Assembly: GCF_905475465.1 (NCBI RefSeq)
Contig: NC_062238.1
Span: 11,501,368 to 11,565,367 of the forward strand
Length of the DNA: 64,000 nucleotides
Direction of reading: 5' to 3'
Origin: Pieris napi
Lineage: Eukaryota > Arthropoda > Insecta > Lepidoptera > Pieridae
Shown: one piece after another, positions 25,601-40,600 of the stretch
Layout of the letters: the number at the start of each line of letters is the position of its first letter
Numbering within the stretch: the stretch's first letter is position 1
Translations under genes and position numbers: made by a program
Notes under the pieces: generated by a model
Database searches by the model: none
What the model was told of the DNA's origin: nothing
What the model saw: the letters and a program-made list of their open reading frames with translations, nothing else

Positions 25601-28600
25601 TAAAATTGAATAATGATGCATGTTTTATTGTGAATTTGCGTCTTTCTATGCCGTGCATATTAAAATTTGATATTCACACATACATAGGTTTGCCATTAGA
25701 ACTTCTAATTGGGATTTACCGCTAAGCCAGACTTTGGTACATCAAAAATGTATTTAATTTTGATATATGGGGTCAGAGTTCGTGCTAAGTGCCCTTTTGT
25801 GTCCTAAGTCACGTAACTAGATAATTTTTGTACTTTATTTCAATTCATATTCTTTTGTTATGAAATTTATAAGAAGTATTATCACTAGTATATGATCATG
25901 ACCAATTTTTTTTTTTTTTTTTTTTTTTTTTATCTACGGTTATTCAGAAAACTATCAAAATTTAGTTTCACACAGGTATAATACAGAAATGAGACTTACC
26001 GTAGTAAGTAGCCCACGATGCTAAATGGGGATTTACTCAAATTTTATTTTTTATGTACTAAAAAAGATTAGGCTATGTAAAAAAATAATTAATGCGAAAT
26101 GAAGTTCGTGATTTAATAAAATATGTAGGTTAATGAAAAATTGTTTCTTTAGTTAGTACTAAAGGGTAACCTTCACTACAAGGGTAACTTGTTAAAATTT
26201 TGTTCATACATTTAAAGAAAGGTCGTAATTTGACATTCGCATTAACCATTTCGTTAATGTGAAGGGAATCGTCCTTTATTGCCAGGAAATGCAGTATTTA
26301 AATGTCATACAACGTCCTTTTGCAGAGTTACGTCTTCGTTTTTTAATATAAAAGACAGGCGTTTGATCCTTCTTGATGGAAATAAGATGACACGCTTAAA
26401 AAAAACCATTTAATTTATTATGTATAGATAAATTTCATTCTTAACGCTTCTGATATATGATATCTGATATAAAATATATTTTCAAATGAAAAAGAATATT
26501 CGCGCGTAAACGGTTTGACAGTCGTTTAAAAGTCAACGAGAAAGGAAATAGATTTTCCATTGTTCTGTGTGATTTATAAAAATATATTGCTATTTTCTAT
26601 GGAAACAATATTTTTCGATTGCTTACATATTATATTCATATTAAAATGTTATTTATAGTCTGACTACACTTGGGACTTAAGTACAATTGACTGAGTCATT
26701 ATTAGCGATCGAATTCAATTGTCCTTTTGAGGTCATAGACAAGATCAATATAACGAGAATAATTTAATAGATGACATCCATTTTTTAAGTGAATTGATAT
26801 TTTATTGTCCTTGTAATATATTAAATGTATATATTTGTGGGGTCTGTCTTATTATCTCATGATCTTACTATCTTCTACCGCATTTACCACGAAGAATGTT
26901 CAGAGGAGTTGTACGGATAAGCTGAGTTTCATTGTCGGACGTCTAGGCAGAATACTAAATTCCTCCCGTATCACCTTGACCTCCGTCGTTCCACAAATGA
27001 ACGTTTTTAAAGGCACCTTACCGCGCACCATCACTATGTGGAACCAGCTGTCCACCGATGTATTTCCGAACCAATTCTTAAAAGGCCGGCAACGCACTCG
27101 CCAGTCCTCTGGCATTAAGAGTGTCCATTGCGGTATCATTTATATCAGATGAGCCTTCTGCCCGTTTGCCTCCTGTAACACACAAAAAATAGTAAGAATC
27201 CTCGGCACAGACTTTATTCTTCAAGAAAAGAGCGTTCCAATACTTAAACTGCCGGCATCGCACTTTCGAGCCCTCTGGCAATGTATGTAAGTGTCTATGG
27301 ATGGCTGTACCACGTAACATCTGATGAGACTCCTACCAACAAAAAAATACGAAAAAGGTACATATAATCGGTGAATTAAATAAAAAAACCGGACAATCTG
27401 CCTTATCAAATAGCACTATCTTATTGTAATTAAAGGCATTTAAAATATATATATAATTCTATCATAGTATCTTAAAACTTCAAATCCAAGAAATCCCGCA
27501 CATTATAAAAGCACATTGCCTTTATGTAATCACCTTCCCTTTGCAATCCTTAGTAGTGTTTGGTAAAGGAAATTGATTAAATAGTTTGATTTTATATGAT
27601 TTCTTGATGACGTGACAGTAGAACCATAGATCGAAAATAATATACCCATAAAGTATGTAGCAACACTGCAATAATCTGTCTGCTGTCATTCAAGTGTCAT
27701 GTAGTAGGTATTGTATTGAATTTTGTCATAAGAAACCGAACTTCACGCTTAGATGGCTTTTTGTAATTAAAACCAAGATATATCAAATTTAAATATGTGT
27801 AAAATAAAACCCATGGAGGTAGCGTACTATATTACAAAATAGTATCAGGGCTCACTATTAGATTTATTTTGAGGAATAATCGTGAAAAACATGTATAAGA
27901 TCCACAGATAAACAACAATGATTAATAACACAAGTAGTTTCCTGCAACTGAGTTTCATCATCGGACGTCGAGGCAGAATACGAAATTCCACCCGTATCAC
28001 CTCGACGTCCGTTGTTCCACAACTGAATGTTTTTTAAGGCAGTTTTTGTTTTTGCCGCGCACTACTACCATATGGAAGCAGCTGCCCACTGAAGTATTTG
28101 CGAACCAATTCTCAAAAGGCCGGCAACGCATTCGTGAGCCCTCTGGTGTCTATTCGCGGCGGTATCATTTAACATCAGATGAGCCTTCTGCCCGTTTGCC
28201 TCCTGTAACATACAAAAAAAGTTGAAATCTGCGGCACAGTCTATGCTGGATTATTATTATTACTAAGAACAATAATTTAATATTTGCTAGTAATAGAATA
28301 ACGAACTGAGGTGATCATAGTTGGTAGGTCGCTAAGACCTACATTTTATTTCCGTATAGTTATTTTATTCACAGAAACTGTCAACCCTAATAGAAGATTT
28401 AACTATAAATCTTGATTTTATTTTGCATACACATTACTCACGTACAGGTAGTCTTTGATCTTGCCTATTGTCGCTTGAAGTGGATATAAATTTACTGAAT
28501 ATAATGGCCTTTGACTCAGGAAGCCTATGATAGGGCTGCCATTTGATAATTGGAATTTATTAATCATTGTTTTTATTATTACTAATATCTATATAATAGA

Positions 28601-31600
28601 ATATAAACGTAAATTAAACAACAATTTATTTTAATTTATTTACTACAATAATTTAATAACTTTTACAAGAAAAACTTTAATTCCCGTGTCTCTTTAATAA
28701 GTAATAAAAATGAAATGATGAATTTAGACATATTGTATTAATATATAGAATAACGAAAACACACAGTATAGTAAATATTAATAAAAAAACCACTTTACAT
28801 TGGTAAAAAAAATTTATTCGTTCGATAATTCTTAGCCGGACTACATTTATATTATCTCTATATCTGTCTAATAAATCTAATTATTTCGCGCCAATTTGTC
28901 CACAGAAAACAATAAATCGTAGAAATCTCTTCATATTTGTCAACAGTCAGTTTACTCCCGAAACTAAATGTGTGAAAAGTTCTGAAAATACTCTATTTCT
29001 AATAGAAATCGGTAAATGACCTCATTAAGCCACTGTGCTTTGCCAACCTCTGCCTCATCCCTTTATTTTTGTCTGTGGTATTATTAGTTTTAAAGTGCCC
29101 AATTTATCATATTTCAACATAGCTATATTCTTTTTTTGTATTCTGTGCTATAAAACATCGGACAGTTATTTCATATTTACTGTCTCACGGATGTGTGAGA
29201 TTTTTTATTCTTGAATTAAGACATATTTTTATGAAAACCGAAGATTATCACTTACAACACTAACATTATAATAACAATACGACAAATTAAGAGGATATAC
29301 TAAAGCAATTTTTTTTTTAATGAAAATCAAACAAATAAGAGTTTCTATGAATGTTTCTGGCGTCCAAGCCATTAAATTTAATGCCTGCCTAAAAAAATTT
29401 GTGATCGCTTCATTATATAGATCAACAAAAAATGATTATCTGACGAATAAGGAACCAACTCATAGTCAGTCGGTTTAAATATAAAAATTATACTAATTAT
29501 ATATTAAAAGAATAATATTTCGCCATCTGTAAGATTTCTTACGAAACTGTTTGACATCGCGTCTTCTTTTTGATCTTTAGTTCAAGTGTACTTCGACAGA
29601 TGGCGTTAATATAAACAGGAAGGATACATTATAATTAAATATAAAAAAACCCTATTAATTTATTTTATGCACATGATTACATATGAAATACTAATGTTTT
29701 GTCTAGATTAGTATTTATTTAAGAGATTTTAATATTCATTTTTTTAATTGCATAGTTAAATTTTAATTTAGCAATTCCTCTCAAGCGTCAATTTAGATTT
29801 ATGTATTATACCTACTTTAGAGTTCCTACATCTACCAGTTCCATGTCTCCGTAATTAAAAAATACGTGAGTTAATCTAGGAAACTACAGTAGCCGACATC
29901 AAGTCTGTAAACCTACCTCGTTAATTAGATCGATATGAAACGCATCCTGTGACGTCACGAGTGCATTGGCCAGTAAATTTCCTTGGAAACATCGGAAAAC
30001 GCGGCAGACCTCTTGTTTACCTTGCGTCAAACGTATTGAATAGTGTAAAAATAAACTTATGTGTGCGGATTGAATTATATGAAGAAAATGCCAGGTATTG
30101 CTCTCCTTTTTCTATTGCGTAATAGGTTTTTTTTAATGATGTCAAAAATACTTTTTAAAAATATTATATCGGTGTAAGAAGTGTAAATAGTTCGATAAAT
30201 AATAACAAATTTTTCATTTACTTTCAATGTAACGGGCAGGAGGCTTATCTGATGTTTAGTGATAACGCCACCCATAGACACTCACATTGCCAGAGGGCTC
30301 GCAAGTGCGTTGCCGGCCTTTAAATGTTTAACTAAGAAAACATTACATTAAAGTTATTTTCTTTCGTATAACCTGCTCGCGTATAATTAAATAATAATAA
30401 TGATACAAGTGTATTTCTTTTGTGGCTATATAGTATATTATATATATAAATATATAAATGAGTGGCGCTACAACCTTTTTAGGTCTGGGCCTCAGATATC
30501 TGTATCTGGTTCATCATCATATGTCAATACAATAGGCAAGTAGGTGATTAGCCTCCTGTGTCTGACATACGCCGTCGACTTTGGGTCTAAAAGGCCGGCA
30601 ACGCACTGGCGAGCCTTCTGGCATTGAGACAGTCTATAGGCGGCGGTATCACTTAACATCAGGTCAGCCTCCTGCCCCTTTGCCCCCTGTTCTATAAAAA
30701 AAAATATGGTTGCAGGCGCCTTATTTACTCGGAAATCAAACCGAGAATTTGTACGCCATGTGCATGAGCTAAGCGGTAATACTTCTAGCTAATAAGTTAA
30801 TTGATACTAATTTGCCTTGGTTATGATTAGGTTCCAATTGGCGTATTACTCATTTACAAAATCCAGCTAAAAATAGACCACATCAATCTTGCTATTCTAT
30901 ACGAATACCATACACACAACAATCTTTATAAACAGAATTAATAGTCGTAGCCCATCGTGATTTTTTAATAGTCATAAAAAATGATTAGTATTTAGTATAT
31001 ATGTCGCATAAAGTAGTTAAATCAGAGAGTTAATTAAATCTCTAGACAGTTAATTAAAGGTCGATATTCAATCTGGCTACTAGCAATGCCCCGCGGTTTC
31101 ATTCTCGTCGTAGTGGAAAGTCTACTAAGTCGAAATTAAAGTTTTATTTTACTTAGTTTTTAATTACTTCCTTTCAGATTATTAGATATAGACTTACTTT
31201 CATAATCTAATCAAAATACAGATCTTACTTTAAAACGAATATATTATATCTAATACATTTTTTAATTCTATGTTTATATTAAAGTAAATTAATCCACGAG
31301 TTGGTTTTGACCTCCGTGTCTAAACTACCCATTAAGAACGAATGCAAGGTTTCTATATATCCAAAATATCATTCGTTATTTAAACAGTTTTCATAGAAAG
31401 CTGTCAAATGATACTATAAAAACCTATGATTGACTAATAGGAAGTAGCGGTTACGACTCGTTGAATATAGAAACATGGCTAAAATATCATAGTCGATTGT
31501 GAGATTTAAATACCTATAATTGTTTTTAGCTGTAGGTTTATGCTCCGTTGGTCAGGGAGCGGCAATGACCATGATTCGTTACGCTTGTCATTGTCATTAG

Positions 31601-34600
31601 TGTCATTGTTTTATGTTTTGGTTGTTCTAAATTTAAAACCGAGTTGAGTTACATTAACATGTTTTTAAACATGACGCCATCTTTTTTATAGAACGTTCGA
31701 ATTTTAAACACGATGATTGTTATTAAATGCATTTAATTTTCTTTTTGAAGTGAAACTTCTTTAAGCGCATGAGGGTTAAATTTTTACGGATGAAACGCAA
31801 TAATAATAATATTAGCGTCACGAAGATGTGCAGCGTTTTTGTCGAAGAAAAGGGAGAGAGCGATTGAGACGGATTGAGAGAGAGTGAGAAGGGTGAACCT
31901 TATTTTATATTGTATGCAAAATAATTTATTGAAATGTCACGTGTTTTTATTATCGAAGAAATAAATAAAAAATAATTTTCGACACTTCTAATATTTAATG
32001 CCAATTAAATTCATTAAATTCCTAACATATTTTCCATTTTCCCTCCCTCTGTCTCGGAAATCTAAAGTTTTAGATTTGTATAAATATGAACAAGACTTAA
32101 AAATTAATTTACCAAAGAATTTTCACTTTTGACATGTGTACTTTGTGCACGCACCTTTTTGTTGTTAGCATGAAATAGATGCAAAAATGTGTCAGTGGCT
32201 GTTGATGGTCCGTTGAGGATAATGTTTTCCATAATATTATGACCATAATTATTTTTTTATTATTACATGGTATGTTTTTATTTAAAAAAAATATATACTC
32301 ACACACATAAATATATATATATATATACATATATTAAAAGTTATTTTTTTTTTCATATTTCCACATTATATTTTTTAAAGTAATAATGATTTTATATCGC
32401 GGGCTTTAAAGGTAAAGCAAGCAGTGTTTGATTATTCTATTCAAAATTAACCCTTGTCCTACAAATCGCGAGTAGACGCGTTCCATAGAAATAGGAAGCG
32501 AAACGGTATCACCAGCCGCGTCCCGTATTACCATTCCAGGCTTTCTTAGAACCAAGTTCCGCTAGCTAACCTTCCCTGAAGGCACCGCTCGCCCACATAC
32601 CCATTAAACATTGCGACCCACAGATTAAAGAAGTCAAAGTCAGTTGCTGCTGCGACATCCGATCGGTATGTCTCTTTGCGCGTGATGTGTCTATGAGTTT
32701 TAAGTGCGTCGTACATTTGAAAATTCCGAATTTAAAAAAGGAATCTGCGACGACTATAGACTAGATCGGTTTTCGCGCCATTTACGTTACGCGTAATAAT
32801 CCACACTTTCGCGCCAATATTAAGTGATTATCTATGAATATGTGATTTTGAATATCGATTTTATTTCGGCTTATAGAAATTTAGTTTTTTCTTGTCATAC
32901 TGAATAGATGGTTTGAAATGTTGCGGTCAAGTCAATTGGTAACGCCATACATGTGAAACTAATTGGACAATTTGTGTTCGTTAGCGTGAAAAATGTGAGT
33001 CCGATGATAGTGCCGTCCTATAGTTTTCATTAAGTGTAAAATGGAGGTTCCATTATCTTAAAGGGTGAACCTTTTTACTTTAAATTCGGATTGATTTTAT
33101 AAATAGTTCTTAAAAAATACTTTTGAATTAGAATTGTCCTTTTTCCTATTGCCCACTGAATTACTTCCAAACCAATTCGACTTAGGGTCCTTCAAGAAAA
33201 GAACGTACCAATTCTTAAAAGGTAACGCTCGAATTCCACTGGAATTAAGAGTTTCCATGGGCTGCGGTATCATATCAGTGAGCCTCCTGCCCGTTTTTAT
33301 ACAAAAAAATATACATTGTAACCTATGTATATAATAAAAACTTAATATTAACTTAATTTACAGTCAGGCTGTCCTTTGATTTATTGTTTAGATAGATAGA
33401 TAGATGTATTAAAATCAAGTAAAAATGCATCATATATATACATAGTTCTGCGTAGATAGTTAAATCCCTAATAAAACTTCGACAGCTAATAAAAAGGATA
33501 TTGGTATTTTGGCGCCACGAGATTGCGTACAAACAAATTTAGGGCGGCGTAAATAAACAACACGAGAGAGTAGGGCATATTTCAAAGACAGTAGAGATGT
33601 CTAAGTGCTATCTATAGCTTTGAATAATAATATTTAATTGGGGATTATAATTTAAATTAGAACAGTGTAGATACCGCGTGCGAGTCTCATACCAGCCCTG
33701 CAATTCTGTAACTCACTTTTCGAACTCACACAGCGGTTTTCGCATCGGCGGTCGCTCTCAAATCAGTCGTGAAGCAGTCATTTTATGATTTGGCATTCTG
33801 ATAAACAATAAACTACAAGCTCCCACCTTTTGAAAGTGAGTTACAGAATCGCAAGGCAGAGGTAATGGACTTTCTGTCTATGTGCGCATATAACACTCGC
33901 TCGTACGGTGAAGTAAAGCATCGTGAGAAAACCGGCATTAGACCAAATAAGTCGACGTGTGTCAGGCACAAAAGGCTCACGAAATGGGTACAGAAATTAC
34001 CAGAACAAGGGTTGTAGCGCCACGGGTTTAATTTAAATTGTCGTTTAAAAAAATATTGAATTTCCTAATAATAAAACATTAATTGAATGAATTTTAAACT
34101 ATAAAGTCTTTATTACAAGTACGTTAATAGATATTATATTAATTAAGTAACTTGAAGAAATATGAATTAGAATTTTTTGCATGCATCGTATCGCAATAGG
34201 TAGTTTAATTTCATCTAATAGAAATACATAGATTTATAATATGGTTTTCTCGCTGTTGATTTATTTCCCCTTAACATTCTAGTCCGAATGTTCCCGAATG
34301 TAACCAAATATGGTTCGAAAAATATGGATACATAAGACAGGTTGATGTTTTATTCATAAAATAAACTTAGTATCTTTACATGCGTTTACATGCCCTAATC
34401 AGCCGACTCAGTTGAATAAATTTCATACATTGTAGATGATAGATGAAAATAAATGTCTAACGACTTCAAATTATACTTCATACAATCTTGTATGAAGTAT
34501 GTGTAAAAAATAAAAGCAGTTTTTTTAGTAGAAATAATCGAGTTAGTTTTTGAACCTGATCAATGATCAACTATAAAAAGTATGGATTGAAAAACTGATT

Positions 34601-37600
34601 TTGACAGGACCATTATAAATTTTGTCACCGTTTTGCCATCTTTTACTAAGGAATACGCTTTTTAAAAAGCTTTCAGGTTAATTAATAATAATAGTAATAA
34701 TAATTAAGCCCGTTTAATTACAATCTTTACAAATGTAGAATATACAGTTTGGATTTGTTTATATATATTACTTGTTATCATAATATCCTAACTTTATTCA
34801 CAATTGATTGGAACCCCATCATCTCTTCCAGCTTTTCCCATATATCTCTATCCAAGGCTTTCTTTCTCCATTTGCTAACGCTCGAATTAGTCATTTATTT
34901 ACCGGTTTTTTGGGCGCCCCCTTCTTCTTTCCCTTGGCCCTTTTAGAATATGAAGCGTTAATTTATTGTGGTTTAACATGAAAGTTAGACTCGTAATAAT
35001 CCGTAATAATTTCGTGTTTAAACTCATTAAATGAAGGGAACACAACTATATGGAAAGAACCAAGGGGAAGAAGGAGAAGAAGGTCCCCATAAAAAGGGGG
35101 ATAGAAGAAAGAAAAGCGGTAGCAGAAAGAGAATGTAGAGAATGAAAGCCATGGACGTGTTAGTTAGAAAAAGCTGCAGGAGGCTTTTACCCGTGAAGGG
35201 GTTCCGATCGACGGTACTGAAGGTAGCTAGGAAGAAAAAAACTTAAAAAATAAATGCTAAGCTGTAAATTAATATTTTTTGTAATGGTTGGAAATTAAAC
35301 GAGCTATTATTGGAAATAATTGAAAACATATGAAGGGTAGATTCTGGTTTCTTAAATATCTTCTCATATGAAAGTTGTCACAAGACATATATGTACATGA
35401 TTAACGGCTCTACAATATTCTCACGCTGAACAAAGATATCATTAAGGCTATCCTAGATAAGAGTCATCGATGTGAAAGTGTAATTAGAAAATTGTTACAT
35501 GGCCCACTTGCGCGCTATGCTACTCTTAGGGGTATTTAATACCCCTTAAACTGTTAAACATATTATTATATAGAAACTATATTCTAAGCCAACTAAGTTA
35601 ATTTAAAACAGCTTCAAGAACACCAAAAATCATATTAAATTACGTCAATTTGAAAATCATGATGTTTTACGGATCACCTGCCATATTATAAATCGTGTGA
35701 TTACATTGTTTTATAACTCATGTTTGTATCGTGGTCAATTCGATCTACCACAGATTATCTAATGGCATGTTATAATCACGTTTATATATTAGCCATGGTG
35801 GCCTTCATATCCGCCCACTTGGGCGGCGCCCACGCCCTTGCATGCCATAAAACCACAGATTTTAATATCGCCATTTAAAAGGTTTTTATAATATTTATTG
35901 ACAAAGACACGAAATCGTTTATATACATTAGATGCTACTAAAAGCGTCTACACACGGCTCTGAAGTTAGTGGCGATATCGGGACAATGGTGGTGGGGATG
36001 AAATCGGCTCTTAGTTCGAATAGGCAGTACTCGAATTAGGGTACGATTTGCCTACACACGAGGCGATCTAGTGAGCGATCTAGGGTGCTCCACATTACTT
36101 CCCTGATATTGCCTTATGTAGAGAGAGAGATGTAGGGCCGTGTGTAGACGCTTTGAGTGTGTGAGTGATGTTGGTAATACCGAAATAATATTGACATAAT
36201 AATACCATTTATTAATTTAATTACCAATTAATACTCGAGTAACCATATATGGAAAGCAATCCATGTAAAAGCTGATAATGTATACTAAGTTTTCCTAACA
36301 TTTATTATCTTAAAAACTTGTATTGCTTATTTTAAATTCAAATATAGGTAATTTAAGACATCAAAATGTTTCTACATTTTGTAATGAGACATTATCATAT
36401 ATTTTTAAGAGGAATAGATACATAATGTTATGTAATAATTACGAACAAGTACTTAACATGTGTCATAAAGAAACTATAGTGTCTGTTCAAACTTGTGTGA
36501 ACTCCACCGTCAAAGGCCGGCAACGCACCCACTAAAAATGCGTGTCTATGGGCTGTGCCCTTTTAGAGCGTCCCGTATACTCGTTGGCCCGCCTATTATA
36601 TAAAGAAAGAATACGTAATACTGAGGATAATGTAATCTTTGGTAAATGAGTGAAAATATTTACAAATAATCTTATTTAGGTGACCCCATTCCCATTGATG
36701 AAACGTAGACAGGTTAATGAGAGAGTTATGAAATAGAGTGAACCGTCCACCGGGAATAGATCGAACTGTCGTCAGCTCAGCAGTGTGACCGCACTATCAT
36801 CCGGCATCACTCGCGCCTCTGATAACCCATAGACTCGACCAAAATAACCAGTCAATTCTCAGTCGCAGTCGCAACACGACTGTCTGCATAATAATTCCGC
36901 TCGGTCTTTTATACCTGTGAAGCATGGCGTCCGTGCGCACGCGCTCCGCGTCACCCAAAACTGTCTCCTTCTCCCCCGTTCTTGAGCGGAAGTACAGCGC
37001 GGATAGGCCTTCCTACCCTCCGGAACTGAACCCGTCTGATTGGAGGAAGTACTTCACAGATTTCAGTTCATACCTTGGTGAGTATTGACGCATGATTCTT
37101 TTATTATACGACCTTGTTCTATTTGCGTTTTAGGAGTTGTAAACATACTGCAAGAATATCGGTGTTCCAGTAACGATTGTTGCATCATTAGTGGTTATTC
37201 GATGAAAAATAGCGTTAATAATAATCTAATATTAGAACAACTATGTAATAATTATATTTAACTGAAGGCAGAGTCAATTTGCAGATAACCTTGCGGTTTC
37301 GTATCTGCGTAAGAGTTGTGAACTATTACAATGCATTTAGGAATACTCGCAATTTAATTGCGACTGTAGATGCTGTTTTGTTAAGGAGGGCAATTTAAAT
37401 ATACAAGATGTATTAAATCCAGTAGACACTGGACTTAGCTTTTCTAAAATTCTTTACCAATATGTAACATACATCATTTTTAATATAAAAAATGAATTTG
37501 TTAATTTAAGAAACTTAAAGTATAGGTAAGAAATTACTAAGGAATTGTGAACTAAACACCATACATTCAAATTACAAATAATTTTAAATACTTTTCGAAT

Positions 37601-40600
37601 AGCCCCCTTAACAATCAATTTGCCCCTTGTGGGGCCACGCCCCATATGTTAATCTATATCTGTAATATGTATGTTAAAAAGCGCAAAACTCGAAGACGGA
37701 TGGGCCTCTAAGCCCTTATCCATCTCTGAGAAAAAAATAGTTTTATTTAGAACATTTATTCCGGAAAAGCGAACAGTTTCTATGCATTCAGTGGAATTTT
37801 CACTCTTTGTACAGTTTGTGTTTCCACCGCACTGTTATAAACTTCTTTTTTATTTCTGATTATATTACAATAAATAAATAAACAAAATTAATATTATTCA
37901 CAATTGCACATTCCTTAAGGATATAAGAATCAATTTTGATGTAGAGAAACTTTGCGTGTAAATTTTGTACAGGCGTTTTCTTTTTCGGACAGTATAGTTA
38001 TATGAAAAAGTGTATTGGTCATAAGGTTCATGCTTATAAAAAGACTACTTATAATATGAAAGAAAATTTATATCTAAAAAAAATCGTTAATAATTTAAAT
38101 TATCTGCTCCTAGTCTTATATTTTAACTATACTCAAATATTAACTTACTACGTATAATTATACCTATACTTGAGTTAAGATTCGTTTATCACACAACGAT
38201 ATCTCAGGAACAAATGTAAATAAGACTTAATCATGGCAGAAATATTTCGCGTGCATGCTATAGGTACAGTAATTGTACTCGTTTTGCAAACGAATATAAA
38301 AGCTCTTGGTCAAGACAAATTCCGCACTGCAATCGTCATCATATTATGACGCCTCCGTAGACGCTTCATTATCAAAGCGGCGTCAGCGACCATTCAGATA
38401 TTCGTACCTTTAATCGCTTCTAGCGCTTTTTCTATTATTAAAATAATTTAAGACATTTTGTCAGACTAAAAGATTATAGCCTTATTTTTTTTACCGCGTA
38501 GTTTTGATTGATAATACAAATAATCATTATAGATAACTTTTGAATACAGAAACAAATACAGCCTTTATTGTTGTGAAATTACTTTTACATAAATAATGAA
38601 ATGCCGGTAAATTTCTGTTTTACACCTTGTCCTTGGACATAGGCCTCCTCTAAGAGATTCCACTCCTCTCGGCGTCTAGCTTTACGAAACCACATAGGCC
38701 CAGCTGCTCTATTTATATCATCCTCCCATCTTTTTATGTCTTCCTCGTTTTATTTTGTCATAGCGGGAAAGCTATTCCGTCGCTTTTTTCCCCCATTTAT
38801 CTCTTCTATCATGTGTCCTGTCCATTTCCATTTCAGTCTTTTACTAGAAGTAACAGCATTTCTAAACTTTGTCATGACTTTTATTTCTTCTGGTTTTACT
38901 CTATCTAAAATAAATAAATACCTTAAATGTGTGGGTAATATCTGTAAAAAAGTAAATAATTACTGTTGACGTAATCACCAAATATGAAAATCCCCCCCCC
39001 CCCCCCCCCTATAGTGCATACGTAATACTTGAAAGGCCCCTAATAACCTAACCGGTTTAAAAATGGTATCAAAATTCAGATTACAGCGCTTTGGATTCGT
39101 AGCGTGAAATCGATGTTTATGTGAACAATGTCTATACAGATTTTTTGCGGTGTGCGCTGGAGGTGAATCAGTACCGCATTTGTCCATAAGAACGGCGCGC
39201 GCGCATTTTGCTAAGACTAAAATTTGTTTACATCCGGCGTTTTAATAATGTCGAAAGCGCATTACTCAGTGAATGACGATGTGTACGGAAAAATATTGAA
39301 AACACAAACGGAAAGGGAACCGCAAACTGATTATGCTGAGGTTTTTGAGGCGTGCGAAGGATTAGGTAAATTTAATATCTTATATGCAGATGTATATTAA
39401 TGTATATGTTATATATGATTCAAGTTATATCTGTATAACTTTGCGTCTAATGTTTTATCTGTAATATATTATTAGAACCTCTTTTCTTTACTTATTTAAA
39501 ACGATGTTCTATGGTCTTAAGAAGCATACAATTGTTGAAATACGCCATTAATTAAATAGTTGTCATTTGTTTTTTGAGAATGTTTTTATAGGGCATTTGT
39601 CTGTGCGAAGTGTGGCTGTTACGAGTGATGATACAAAGAAAGTACTGTTTATCACCATGTCACAATTTAAGTGCCTCTTAAACGCAACAATGAAGGTATT
39701 GAAGGCTCTGACCGATAAGGTTTTATTGGACAAATTAAATTTAAAATAACCGCAGAGGACATTGAACTCCCGAAAACTAGTTTTTTTAATGACGTCAAGG
39801 CTGGGAACTTTTGGCAAATTTGGACCCGTCAGACAGGAATATGTAAATTCAAGATTGCTTTTGGTTTGTCAATTTATCTTGAATCTGCAAAATTGTTTAT
39901 TAAACCTAAAAATAATATATCAAGTTTAATAAGCAATATTTTACTGCTATATATGTCCGTCGTTCCACAACTGAGAGTTTTTAAAGGTAGTTTTTACCCC
40001 GCACCACCACTATGTGGAATCAGTATGAAGTGTTTCCCAACCGATTCTACTTATGGTCTCTCCAGAAACGAGCGTACAAATTCTTTATAGGCTGGCAATG
40101 CATTCGCGAGTCCCTCTGGCATTGAGTGTACATGGGCGACGGTATTACTGAACAGGCCACCTGCCAGTTTGCCCCCTGTTATATTTAAAAAAATATGCGA
40201 TAATTTATATGTGCCCATAATCTCGAATATATATGTTTGTGTATACATGTGCGTTACTCATAACTCAACATATGTATTAATGATAAAGGTTAAACATGTT
40301 ATCTAACTGTTAAAGCGTTCTTATAATAATGAGATTTGTATGACTCATAAGAAGTGATTTGCGGTCAAAAAGTACCTACAGTTAAATAGACAGATTACTG
40401 TTGTTGACCAATCAAAAATACCCAAAGACAATTATTTTTTTAACATGTCTTTGAACTTATGTTCAAAATCTATGATCTGAGTTTAGCTACTTGACTTGAT
40501 TTAGTCTCCCTTATTTTAAACCAACCTGGAAATACGTCTTCTGCACTAAATGTAGCAGGGGTGTGTGGGACTCGATTCACTCCAGGCACTCTGCTACTTA

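Larger units (their letters stand above)
37078..39247. other. Paxillin intron between exons 1c and 1d
   Basis: Mostly AT-rich DNA with no gene. It includes an RTE-like LINE end (38620-38920) and a truncated poly-C MITE (38928-39040). The 200 bases before 39248 contain CpG-rich sequence (GGCGCGCGCGCATTTTGC) that may be the exon 1d promoter. Confidence 0.5.

Noticed and set aside
32300..32335. (AT)n run as a possible origin or structural site
   Set aside because: Plain dinucleotide microsatellite with nothing else around it.
35030..35280. Purine-rich plus-strand stretch with Lys/Gly/Arg codons (RKSCRRLLPV…)
   Set aside because: Low complexity and frame-broken. It could be a LINE tail but no second copy or domain supports it.
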